From assembly GCA_050908895.1 (NCBI GenBank), contig CP171222.1:1178001-1242000 (forward strand): a DNA stretch of 64,000 nt. The letters are read 5' to 3'. The notes beneath the pieces were generated by a model, which saw nothing but the letters and a program-made list of their open reading frames with translations, was not told where the DNA came from and ran no database searches. Source of the stretch: S5-A14a sp050908895. Its GTDB lineage: Bacteria; Bacillota; Clostridia; Peptostreptococcales; Anaerovoracaceae. A program made the translations under genes and the position numbers. Shown piece after piece: positions 1 through 7,619 of the stretch. Position 1 is the first letter of the stretch. Each line of letters starts with the position of its first letter.

Positions 1-989
1 CATCTGCTGATTATGGTCACGTTAAGAAAATTGCTGATCAGTCTGAAACTGGTGCGGCTACAACAATCATTAGTGGTCTTGGTGTTGGAATGATGTCAAC
101 ATTCTGGCCAATCATATTCATCGGTATTGGTATTTTCGTAGCATACTATTTTGCCGGTCTATATGGAATCGCCCTTGCTGCTGTTGGAATGCTTTCAACA
201 ACAGGTATGACAGTTGCAGTTGACGCTTACGGTCCTGTATCAGACAATGCTGGAGGTATTGCTGAAATGTCAGAGCTACCTCACGATGTAAGAGAAATTA
301 CAGACAAACTTGATGCTGTTGGTAACACAACTGCTGCTATTGGTAAAGGCTTTGCAATTGGTTCTGCAGCTCTAACTGCACTTGCATTATTTGCTGCATT
401 CTCCGAAGTTGCATCCCTGGAAAATGTAAGTTTGATTGATCCAATCGTAATCATCGGTGTATTCATCGGAGCTATGCTACCGTTCCTATTCTCAGCTATG
501 ACAATGAATTCTGTTGGTAAGGCTGCTTTTGAAATGATTGAAGAAGTTAGAAGACAGTTCAGAGAACATAGGGGAATCATGGAGGGTACTGAGAAGCCGG
601 ACTATGCTAGATGCGTACATATCTCAACTGGTGCTGCTCTTAAAGAAATGGTGATGCCTGGTTTAATGGCTATTATTGCACCTCTTGCTGTAGGTTTTGT
701 TCTTGGAGCTGCTGCACTTGCTGGAATGCTTGCTGGTGCGCTTTCTGCCGGTGTACTACTTGCTATCATGATGGCCAATGCTGGTGGAGCATGGGATAAT
801 GCTAAGAAATACGTAGAAGAAGGTAACCACGGTGGCAAGGGTTCTGATACTCATAAGGCTACTGTTGTTGGTGACACTGTAGGGGATCCATTTAAGGATA
901 CTTCCGGTCCATCTATCAACATCCTGATTAAGCTTATGACAATTGTATCTGTTGTATTTGCACCACTATTCGGCTCAGGCTTATTCTAA
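1..989 (+). CDS. hppA: Membrane-bound ion-translocating pyrophosphatase, C-terminal part (5' end outside window)
   Basis: This is the C-terminal half of a V-type membrane pyrophosphatase, which couples PPi hydrolysis to Na+ or H+ export. The frame is open from base 3 upstream of the first internal Met, so the gene enters from the left edge. Visible family features are several hydrophobic helices, the segment DNAGGIAEM, and GNTTAAIGKGFAIGSA. Alanine after GNTTA is the pattern of K+-dependent family members, whereas K+-independent enzymes carry lysine there (family knowledge). DTVGDPFKDTSGPSINIL near the end is the conserved C-terminal PPi-site motif. Na+ versus H+ specificity cannot be decided from this fragment. 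A hairpin with a T-run follows the stop by about 20 bases. Confidence 0.95.
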   Translation, partial: SADYGHVKKIADQSETGAATTIISGLGVGMMSTFWPIIFIGIGIFVAYYFAGLYGIALAAVGMLSTTGMTVAVDAYGPVSDNAGGIAEMSELPHDVREITDKLDAVGNTTAAIGKGFAIGSAALTALALFAAFSEVASLENVSLIDPIVIIGVFIGAMLPFLFSAMTMNSVGKAAFEMIEEVRRQFREHRGIMEGTEKPDYARCVHISTGAALKEMVMPGLMAIIAPLAVGFVLGAAALAGMLAGALSAGVLLAIMMANAGGAWDNAKKYVEEGNHGGKGSDTHKATVVGDTVGDPFKDTSGPSINILIKLMTIVSVVFAPLFGSGLF

Positions 990-1001
990 AACTAAATAAG
1001 G

Positions 1002-1088
1002 TTATATAATATCCGTTGGGGTGAATGAAAAATTTCATTCCAGCGGATATTTTTTATAATTTCAATTGAAAAGACATATACCAACTCG
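1002..1088 (+). repeat. Dispersed hairpin repeat, copy 1, acting as terminator of hppA
   Basis: A 17-bp stem (arms about 1009-1025 and 1034-1050, closed by G-U wobbles) is followed by TTTTTT, so it should work as an intrinsic terminator for hppA. About 87 bp including the stem, loop and a downstream CAATTGAAAAGACATATACC tract recur almost identically at 27639-27726. Conservation beyond the hairpin is more than a chance terminator would show. Differences in the arms keep the pairing through G-U pairs. Confidence 0.75.
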
Positions 1089-1178
1089 CTATGATTTCTT
1101 GGCAACAAAGCAAAAGGATGTAGAATGATTAAGAATTCAAAAAATTATAAAAACAAGTTGAACACCAAAAAATAAAAA

Positions 1179-1207
1179 TTGACATTTTTAATTTATAAAT
1201 ATATGAT
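1179..1207 (+). promoter_or_regulatory. Sigma-A promoter of the cobalamin-riboswitch transcript
   Basis: TTGACA (1179-1184), a 17-base spacer and TATGAT (1202-1207) make a near-consensus housekeeping promoter. Transcription would start around 1214, just before the riboswitch core. Confidence 0.75.
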
Positions 1208-1214
1208 TAATATA

Positions 1215-1400
1215 TAAGTTTTTTATAAAGGAAGTTGGTTAGAATCCACTCAGTCCCGCTACCGTGAAGCACGAATATATACTATATTACGTGATAAGAC
1301 GGATACTTTATAAGAATATAATTATTTTCTGCGAGGACGGAGTTAAATATATAATTTGTGTATAGTTTTGCTCTGGAGACAGAGCAATTTTTCTTTTTGT
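1215..1400 (+). promoter_or_regulatory. Cobalamin (AdoCbl) riboswitch
   Basis: The leader holds the diagnostic core of the cobalamin aptamer: GGAAGTTGGTT...GAATCCAC, then CAGTCCCGCTACCGTGA (1251-1267), and the B12-box-like AAGACGGATAC (1296-1306). A strong intrinsic terminator follows (1368-1398) before the first gene. The order promoter, aptamer, terminator, transporter suggests transcriptional shut-off when corrinoid is plentiful. It precedes a FecCD/BtuC-type transporter, which supports corrinoid rather than iron as substrate. Aptamer borders are approximate, and the segment around 1310-1350 is less standard than the core. Confidence 0.88.
1368..1398 (+). terminator. Riboswitch expression-platform terminator
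   Basis: A perfect 7-bp stem TTGCTCT/AGAGCAA with a 6-base loop is followed by a T-rich run broken by one C. It lies 25 bases before the btuC start and is the likely attenuator of the cobalamin riboswitch. Confidence 0.8.
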
Positions 1401-1422
1401 AAAAGAAAATAAAGGATGTTGT

Positions 1423-2451
1423 ATGAAAAAATCTATAGAGGAATACAAGGGATATATTAAGAAAAAAGAACTATTTTTAGTAACACTATCTCTTCTTATT
1501 ATATTTTTTTCGGTTATTGCTATTAGTGCCGGTTCTTCGAACATGGGAATTTCAGATGTTGTTTACGGGTTATTAAGAATTGGTGATGAAAAGGTTATAA
1601 ACATAATATATAAAATTAGACTATTGAGAATATTAGCTGCAATTGCTACAGGTATGTCATTAGCTTATGCAGGGATGGTATTACAGACAATATTAAATAA
1701 TCCTCTGGCATCTCCATCAACTCTGGGGATAAATAGCGCAGCAGCTTTTGGAGCAAACATAGGTATAATTGTTTTAGGTTTTGGAACAGCAAATGCGGCC
1801 ATAGATTTAGGCGTAGGATTTTCGGCTTTTATAAGTGCTATTATATCTTCTTTAATTATTATAGTTTTAGCTAGAGCAAAAGCATTTTCTAGACATGCTA
1901 TACTTCTTGCTGGTGTGGCAATGGGATCTTTCTTTGCTGCTGGTACTACAGCAATACAGTATTTTGCTGAGGATAATCAGGTTGCTTCCGCTGTATTTTG
2001 GACATTTGGAGATCTGAGCAGAATGAGCTATTCAGAATTAGCTATCTTGTCTCTAGCATTTATTACGTTTGCATTTTTTTCATACCTAAAAAAGTGGGAT
2101 ATGAATGCAATCGACATGGGAGAAGAGACAGCTCACAGCCTAGGGGTTGATGTATCCAAGTTTACAAGAAATATTTTGTTTGCATCTGCCCTGATTACGG
2201 CTATATCCGTAGCTTATGTTGGCATGATTGGATTTATAGGTCTAATTGCACCACAGATAGCAAGGCGAATTGTTGGCACTGATAAAAGGTATATGATGCC
2301 GGCTACTCTATTAATAGGTGCTTTAGTTTTACTCATTGCTGATACAATCGCAAGAACAATAATTGCACCAGTAATTTTACCTGTAGGTTCTGTCACATCT
2401 TTCTTTGGAGCACCTTTGTTCTTATTTATTTTACTTAAGGAGAAAAAATGA
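1423..2451 (+). CDS. btuC: FecCD/BtuC-family ABC transporter permease, probable corrinoid uptake
   Basis: A 342-residue polytopic permease of the FecCD family, the usual length for BtuC and iron-siderophore permeases. After a short cytoplasmic N-terminus (KKSIEEYKGYIKKK) come about nine to ten hydrophobic helices. Family signatures are RLLRILAAIATGMSLAYAGMVLQTILNNPLA near residue 65 and GFIGLIAPQIARRIVGTD near residue 270, the coupling region for the ATPase. It is the first gene after the riboswitch and overlaps the ATPase gene by four bases (ATGA), so the two are translationally coupled. Cobalamin as substrate is inferred from the riboswitch. The fold alone would equally fit iron chelates or haem. 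Confidence 0.88.
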   Translation: MKKSIEEYKGYIKKKELFLVTLSLLIIFFSVIAISAGSSNMGISDVVYGLLRIGDEKVINIIYKIRLLRILAAIATGMSLAYAGMVLQTILNNPLASPSTLGINSAAAFGANIGIIVLGFGTANAAIDLGVGFSAFISAIISSLIIIVLARAKAFSRHAILLAGVAMGSFFAAGTTAIQYFAEDNQVASAVFWTFGDLSRMSYSELAILSLAFITFAFFSYLKKWDMNAIDMGEETAHSLGVDVSKFTRNILFASALITAISVAYVGMIGFIGLIAPQIARRIVGTDKRYMMPATLLIGALVLLIADTIARTIIAPVILPVGSVTSFFGAPLFLFILLKEKK

Positions 2452-3203
2452 TGGGAATTTTAAACGTAGAGAGTTTAAGTTTTAAATATAATTTACCATT
2501 ATTAGAAGGTATTGATTTTACTGTCAATCAGGGGAGTATGGTTGCTCTTCTTGGAATTAATGGAGCTGGTAAATCTACTTTACTAAAATGTGTTAACAGA
2601 ATCCTAAAGGCTCACAAAGGAAAGATTAGTTTAAGTGGCAATAATATAAATGAAATGAGTTTAAACCAGCTATCACGTCAGATAGCTTATGTGGCTCAGT
2701 ATTCTGAAGTTACACATACAACAGTATTTGATACTATTTTAATTGGCAGAAAGCCACACATGAAAGGAAAGGTGAATAGTAAAGACTTAAATGTAGTAGA
2801 AAATTTAATAAAAAAAATGAATCTGGAGAATTTTTCTCTAAGGTATATAGACGAACTTAGTGGGGGAGAACTGCAAAAAGTTATGATAGCACGAGCCTTA
2901 GCTCAAGAGCCTAAGTTATTAATATTAGATGAACCAACAAGTAACTTGGATATGAAAAATCAAATTGATGTCTTAGATTTCATAAAAGATGCTTGTGAGA
3001 AATCCAATGTATGTGCTCTAGTAAGCATGCATGATATCAACCTTGCCATAAGGTATGCAAATAAATATATTCTTATGAAAGATGGAAAAATATATGAAAA
3101 GGGCTTTGTGTCAGAGATAAGTGAAGAAAGCGTTAAGGCTGTATATAACATTGATGTTAATATATATAATATTGACAATAGAAGAATAGTTGTACCAAAG
3201 TAA
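2448..3203 (+). CDS. btuD: ABC transporter ATP-binding protein, probable corrinoid uptake
   Basis: A 251-residue nucleotide-binding subunit. Walker A is GINGAGKSTL near residue 36, the ABC signature LSGGELQKV near 138, Walker B LLILDEPTSNLD near 158, and the switch histidine is in SMHD near 193. Two ATG codons stand in tandem at the start, overlapping the btuC stop. It should energise import through the upstream permease. The third component, a lipoprotein, follows after 15 bases behind an AGGAGG ribosome site. The family is shared by haem, siderophore and cobalamin importers, and the riboswitch is what points to corrinoid. Confidence 0.88.
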   Translation: MMGILNVESLSFKYNLPLLEGIDFTVNQGSMVALLGINGAGKSTLLKCVNRILKAHKGKISLSGNNINEMSLNQLSRQIAYVAQYSEVTHTTVFDTILIGRKPHMKGKVNSKDLNVVENLIKKMNLENFSLRYIDELSGGELQKVMIARALAQEPKLLILDEPTSNLDMKNQIDVLDFIKDACEKSNVCALVSMHDINLAIRYANKYILMKDGKIYEKGFVSEISEESVKAVYNIDVNIYNIDNRRIVVPK

Positions 3204-3218
3204 ATCATAGGAGGATGT

Positions 3219-4316
3219 ATGAAGAAGAGATTAATTTTATTTATTTGTTTGACAATGATGGTTGTCCTAATTTCTGCATGTGGAGAGAAAAAGGAAAGCA
3301 AAGTTGAAAAAGCAGAGTTTGAGCCGCTAACAATTACTGATGCTACTGGGCGAGAAGTTAGCTTTGACAAAGAGGTAAAGAAGGTAGTATGTATTGGTCC
3401 TGGAGCACTTAGGCTATATACTTATGTCAATGGATCTAAGGCGTTAGTTGGTGTAGAAGAAATTGATAAAAAAATAATCCCAGATAAACCATATTTACTT
3501 GCTTATTCTGAGGTTAAAGATCTTGACAGTATTGGACAAGGTGGACCGATGAATTCACCAGATGCAGAAAAGTTAATATCAATTGCACCTGATGTAATTT
3601 TTTCTACATACAATACTGACACGGCATCAGCAGATGAACTAGCATCAAAAGTTGGTGCGAAAGTGGTTACTTTATCCACCGGAAAAAAGACACTTTTTGA
3701 TAAAGAGTTGTACCATTCTCTAGAAAATATTGGGAAAATACTTAATAAAAATGAGAGAAGTAAAGAACTAGTTGATTACATGACAAGTGTGGAAAAGGAT
3801 TTAGCAGATAGAACAAAAGATGTTACTCCTAAAAAAGCCTACGTTGCTGGTATTGGATTTAGAGGAGCTCGAGGCATTTATGGAACAAGAGCTAATTTTG
3901 ATTTATTCACGTCTGTAAATGTAAAAGATTATCTAGATGAAGTAAAAGAAAAAGCTCCAATAATGATAGATAGGGAAAAATTAGTTGCAATGGATCCAGA
4001 GACGATATTTATTGATTTAAATGGGTATGAACTTGCAAAGAAAGACTATGAGGAAGCTGCAGACAGTTTTAACTCACTTCAAGCTATAAAAAATAAGAAA
4101 ATGTATTCCATACTTTCTTATAATAGCTATACAACAAATGTTGACACAGCGATGCTAGATACTTATTTTATTGGCAAAACTATGTATCCGGATAAATTTA
4201 AAGACGTAGATCTAGATAAGAAAGCTGGAGAAATATATAAAAAATTATTAGGCAAAGACGTATATCCAGAAATTAAGAAGTCTGTTGATCCTTTTAAAGT
4301 GTTAGAAATGAAATAA
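3219..4316 (+). CDS. btuF: Periplasmic-binding-type lipoprotein, probable corrinoid-binding component
   Basis: A 365-residue solute-binding lipoprotein. The N-terminus has a KKR n-region, a hydrophobic core and the lipobox LISAC with Cys near residue 21, so it should be anchored to the outer face of the membrane. A DATGREVSFDKEVKKVVCIGPGAL segment opens the BtuF/TroA-like fold (Peripla_BP_2), followed by AEKLISIAPDVIFSTYN. The gene is 15 bases after btuD with a good AGGAGG site. It completes a BtuCDF-type importer, with ligand assignment resting on the riboswitch. The C-terminal half is lysine-rich. Confidence 0.87.
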   Translation: MKKRLILFICLTMMVVLISACGEKKESKVEKAEFEPLTITDATGREVSFDKEVKKVVCIGPGALRLYTYVNGSKALVGVEEIDKKIIPDKPYLLAYSEVKDLDSIGQGGPMNSPDAEKLISIAPDVIFSTYNTDTASADELASKVGAKVVTLSTGKKTLFDKELYHSLENIGKILNKNERSKELVDYMTSVEKDLADRTKDVTPKKAYVAGIGFRGARGIYGTRANFDLFTSVNVKDYLDEVKEKAPIMIDREKLVAMDPETIFIDLNGYELAKKDYEEAADSFNSLQAIKNKKMYSILSYNSYTTNVDTAMLDTYFIGKTMYPDKFKDVDLDKKAGEIYKKLLGKDVYPEIKKSVDPFKVLEMK

Positions 4317-4329
4317 AAGGTATAAAATT

Positions 4330-5136
4330 ATGAATAATTTATTTGAAAGTCTGGTAGATTCAATCAAAGAAGATAATGACCTAGAATTTACAAGACAAAT
4401 GTGGAATAATAGGGCAGAGGAATTCAGCAATATTATGCTACCAAAAGGCGATATAACCTTAAATATGCTAGAATCTAAAATTGATTTTAAAGATAAAACA
4501 ATTTTAGATATAGGATTTGGTGCAGGGAGATATTTAACGTATTTTGCTGAAAAAAATGCAGATATATACGGAGTAGAATTATCTGAGAATATGATTGACT
4601 TTGCAGTAAAGGCATTAAAAAAAGGAAGATATAAATTTAAAAGAGACAATTTGGTAAATTCCTCATGGGAAGATATTAATATCGATAAGATGAATTGGGA
4701 AAATAAATTTGATTTAGTTTTTTTATCGATGAGCCCAGCTATATCGTCTTATGAAGAACTTGAGAAAGTTCTAAAAGCATCTAAACGGTTTGTATTTATT
4801 TCTGCTCACGTTGAAAGAGAGGATACACTTTTTAGTGAAATTGCTGAGGAATTTTCTGTTAACTTAGATACCCAGAGCATAGGTAAAATTGTACCTCTTT
4901 TTAATCTTTTGTATAACATGGGGTATTTCCCAGAAATAAAATTTTCTAAATTTGAGAGAGAATCTTTAGTAGAAATAAAAGATGTTTTAAAAAGATATAC
5001 TTATTGGATTTTTGGAGACGAGTATGATGAAGAAAATCTAAAATCTGTTGAGGCTAGTTTAAAATATAGAGAAGTAGATGGAAAACTTAGAACAACAGTT
5101 AAGACTGTAAATGGTTATATGCTTTTAGAAAAATAA
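4330..5136 (+). CDS. Class I SAM-dependent methyltransferase, substrate unknown
   Basis: A 268-residue protein with the Rossmann SAM-binding motif ILDIGFGAGRYLTYFAEK near residue 58, the acidic loop YGVELSENMIDFA near 80, and a motif with KFDLVFLSMSPA near 130. The C-terminal part is unusual and has no motif I recognise. It follows btuF by 13 bases with no terminator, so it is probably in the same riboswitch-controlled transcript. The Cys-rich features of arsenite methyltransferases are absent. It could act on an imported tetrapyrrole or on a protein. I cannot assign a substrate. Confidence 0.75.
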   Translation: MNNLFESLVDSIKEDNDLEFTRQMWNNRAEEFSNIMLPKGDITLNMLESKIDFKDKTILDIGFGAGRYLTYFAEKNADIYGVELSENMIDFAVKALKKGRYKFKRDNLVNSSWEDINIDKMNWENKFDLVFLSMSPAISSYEELEKVLKASKRFVFISAHVEREDTLFSEIAEEFSVNLDTQSIGKIVPLFNLLYNMGYFPEIKFSKFERESLVEIKDVLKRYTYWIFGDEYDEENLKSVEASLKYREVDGKLRTTVKTVNGYMLLEK

Positions 5137-5194
5137 TAATTAATATAATCCGTATATATGTACCACAACATATAAAAAAAGTTAGAGGATAATA

Positions 5195-5578
5195 ATGGGA
5201 AAGAAAAAAATAGCCTTTGTTTGTGTTCATAATTCATGTAGAAGTCAAATTGCAGAAGCTTTAGCAAACAAGTTTTTAGCAGAGTCCTATGAAGTGTATT
5301 CAGCAGGTACAGAAATAAAAAATGAAATAAATCAAGATGCAGTCAGACTTATGAAAAAAATTTACGGAATTGATATGAATAAAACTCAATTTTCGAAGTT
5401 AATAAGTGACATTCCAAAGGTGGATATAGTTATTACCATGGGATGTAACGTCGCTTGCCCCAATATTCCTTGTGAACATAGAGAAGACTGGGGATTGGAT
5501 GATCCGTCAGGAAAAACTGACGAAGCATATATAGACGTTATTAAAAAAATTGAAAGTAAGATTAAAGAATTTAAATAA
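5195..5578 (+). CDS. ArsC-like low-molecular-weight phosphatase / thioredoxin-type arsenate reductase
   Basis: A 127-residue protein of the low-molecular-weight phosphotyrosine phosphatase fold. The P-loop CVHNSCRSQ near residue 10 has the CX5R pattern. The downstream cysteines in MGCNVACPNIPC near 85 and the EDWGLDDPSG aspartate loop are typical of thioredoxin-coupled ArsC rather than of plain phosphatases. It begins 58 bases after the methyltransferase behind GAGGATAAT, with no clear terminator between them. No ArsR, ArsB or Acr3 gene is nearby, so an arsenic role is likely from the family but unsupported by context. Confidence 0.8.
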   Translation: MGKKKIAFVCVHNSCRSQIAEALANKFLAESYEVYSAGTEIKNEINQDAVRLMKKIYGIDMNKTQFSKLISDIPKVDIVITMGCNVACPNIPCEHREDWGLDDPSGKTDEAYIDVIKKIESKIKEFK

Positions 5579-5676
5579 TATAATAAGAAAATTTCGGTTT
5601 TTTATCAATCTTTTGGTAAATTTCCAATTGTTTGATCAAATGTAAATTCTCAGAAAATAGATAAGGAGATACGGAC

Positions 5677-6653
5677 ATGACAGAGACAAAAGTCGTTTGG
5701 GGAATTCACACAACACAGGAAAACCTATTTTTACCTAATAATATTATTGCTATTGGATGGGAAGAAATGGGTGATATAACGTCTGTAGGAGATAATCGTG
5801 ATGACATCAAGAAAAAATATGCAAAGATTTATCCAGATGCTTCTACCGGTTCCATAAATACCTGCGTAGGAATGCTCTATAGATTTGCCTATGAAGTGAA
5901 GATAGGTGATTATGTTGTATATCCTTCTAAAGAAGATAGAAAGATTAACATAGGTGTTATTGAAAGCGATTATTTCTATGATTCTCTAGAGAAAAAATAC
6001 ACTCACAGAAGAAATGTGAAGTGGTTAAAGAGTCGTCCTCGTACAGACTTCCCACAAGGAGCCTTATATGAAGCAGGATCTGCATTAACATTTTTTCAGA
6101 TAAAGAATTATGCGGACGAGTACCTTTCAGTTTTAGAAGGAAAGAAACCTTCTTTAGATGAATCAATCGGTGTCACAGCTGATGAAATTCAAGAGCTTAC
6201 AAAAGATTTCATTCTTAAGGTTCTTAAAAAAATCTCAAAGGACATTATTTTGAAGACTTTGTTGCAAATTTATTAAATGCTATGGGATACAGAACAAAGG
6301 TTTCTAAGAAAGGTGGGGATGGTGGAATTGATATTGTAGCTTATAAAGATGAATTCCCCCCACGTATATGCGTTCAGGTGAAAAGTACTGACAGCAATAT
6401 TAAAGAAGATACAATCCAGTCACTTAGGGGTGCTATGAGTGAAGGAGATTATGGTGTATTTGTTACCTTGTCAGATTATACCCCAAATGCAAAGGCATAT
6501 TTAAAACAGCATCCAATTATCAGAGGACTTAATGGCTCTGAAGTTATTAATTTAGTACTACGTTATTATGAACAGTTGGATGATAAGTATCAGGATGTGA
6601 TCCCTTTAAAACGTGTATATATTCCTCAATTAAAGGATATCGATGAAAATTAA
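5677..6653 (+). pseudogene. Mrr-type restriction endonuclease, broken by a one-base frameshift
   Basis: Two consecutive frames form one protein. The first (5677-6276, 199 residues) has an N-terminal domain starting VVWGIHTTQENL that resembles PUA/EVE-like modified-base readers (inference). The second frame carries the Mrr catalytic core: KGHYFEDFVANLLNAMGYRT, then KKGGDGGIDIVAY and ICVQVKST, the D...QxK nuclease pattern. Adding one A to the A7 run at 6226-6232 joins them as ...LKKNLKGHYFEDF..., a natural Mrr sequence. The intact gene would give about 325 residues. Such architectures suggest modification-dependent (type IV) restriction. As it stands the catalytic half has no start of its own before the internal Met at 6282. 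Confidence 0.8.
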
Positions 6654-6693
6654 AAATAGTAGATGGAAAAAATAATGCATAGGAGGTGGTATT

Positions 6694-7122
6694 TTGCCTT
6701 TTAAAATTATAAGAAATGACATAACAAAAGTTAAGGCAGATGCCAGAGTAAATACTGCAAATCCCAATGTACTCGTTGGTAGTGGAACTGACACTGCCAT
6801 ATATAATGCTGCTGGCAAAGATGAGCTTTTAGCTGAACGGAAAAAGATTGGAATTATGTTTCCAGGACAAGCTGCATATACAAATGCGTTCAATTTAAAT
6901 GCAAAATATATCATACATACTGTTGGTCCGACTTGGATTAATGGATTTCATAGCGAACGGGAGTGCTACGAAAAATCATTAAATATAGCTGCAGAATTGA
7001 AATGTAAAAGTATTGCATTTCCTTTGATTGCTACAGGTGTATATGGTTTTCCTAAGGATGAGGCATTGCAGATAGCATTGTCAGAGATTAATAAGTTCCT
7101 TCTTTTACATGATGTAATGTGA
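6694..7122 (+). pseudogene. Macrodomain (ADP-ribose-binding) protein, C-terminally truncated
   Basis: The TTG start at 6694 follows AGGAGGT at good spacing. The 142 residues match the macrodomain fold: FKIIRNDITKVKADARVNTANP, the loop VGSGTDTAIYNAAG, AKYIIHTVGPTW, and FPLIATGVYGFPKDEAL. These bind or hydrolyse ADP-ribose or O-acetyl-ADP-ribose. The relatives I remember continue well past this point with a further strand and C-terminal region, whereas this one stops at HDVM about 20 bases before an IS remnant. The simplest reading is truncation by that insertion. The core fold may be nearly complete, so residual activity is possible. AIVN of the usual motif is ARVN here. Confidence 0.75.
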
Positions 7123-7144
7123 TAAGACATATGTTACAGAAATA

Positions 7145-7619
7145 AATAAAAAATGAGAGGAACTTTGGTACAATAGTTTTACCACAAACAAAAAAGTATC
7201 AAAGGAGTCCTCTCATGAAAAGTATAACCGAAGAAATGTATTTTCGCCAGCGTTTATGTGAATATGCTATTAAATATGGTGTAACACGTTCTGCAAGGCG
7301 ATACCAAACAAATAGATAATTTGTGTATCGTCAATTAAAAAAATATGATGGGAGCGTTCGCAGCCTCGCACTAAAATCAAGAAGACCTCATAATAGTCCA
7401 AATGCTCATAGTAATGAAGAACTGGCATTAATTCGAAGAATGCTAAAGTGTAATGGAGTCTATGGATTAGCAGAAGTATATGTTAGATGCAGGAAAAGTG
7501 GATACACAAGAAGTTTCGGGAGTATGTGTAGACAGATACGCAAAAAGGGATATAAGAAGCCTACAATCCATAGGAAGAGTTACTGTAAATATGAATTAAT
7601 TAAAAGGAAAGATGCTAGT
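7145..7619 (+). mobile_element. Insertion-sequence remnant (left end plus part of transposase)
   Basis: Starting near GAGAGGAACTTTGGTAC (about 7153) is a left-end region with an inverted pair GAGAGGA.../...TCCTCTC ending at the transposase ATG. After about 400 bases of transposase-like coding sequence the homology stops and another gene begins at 7620. I see no right end or target duplication, so this is a decayed fragment. The borders are estimates. Confidence 0.6.
7215..7619 (+). pseudogene. IS3/IS481-like transposase fragment with in-frame stop
   Basis: From ATG 7215 the frame reads KSITEEMYFRQRLCEYAIKYGVT, a helix-turn-helix start, hits TAA at 7317-7319, and continues in the same frame as FVYRQLKKYDGSVRSLALKSRRPHNSPNAHSNEEL and further helix-turn-helix sequence to about KKPTIHRKSY. 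This is the N-terminal DNA-binding half of an IS3/IS481-type transposase. The DDE catalytic core is missing. The single stop plus the missing C-terminus make it inactive. The GAGG-type site before the ATG belongs to the element's left-end hairpin. Confidence 0.65.

Noticed and set aside
3200..3370. Minus-strand frame 2960-3370 overlapping btuD and btuF
   Set aside because: It is antisense to two clear genes, has low-complexity hydrophobic content and has no ribosome site.
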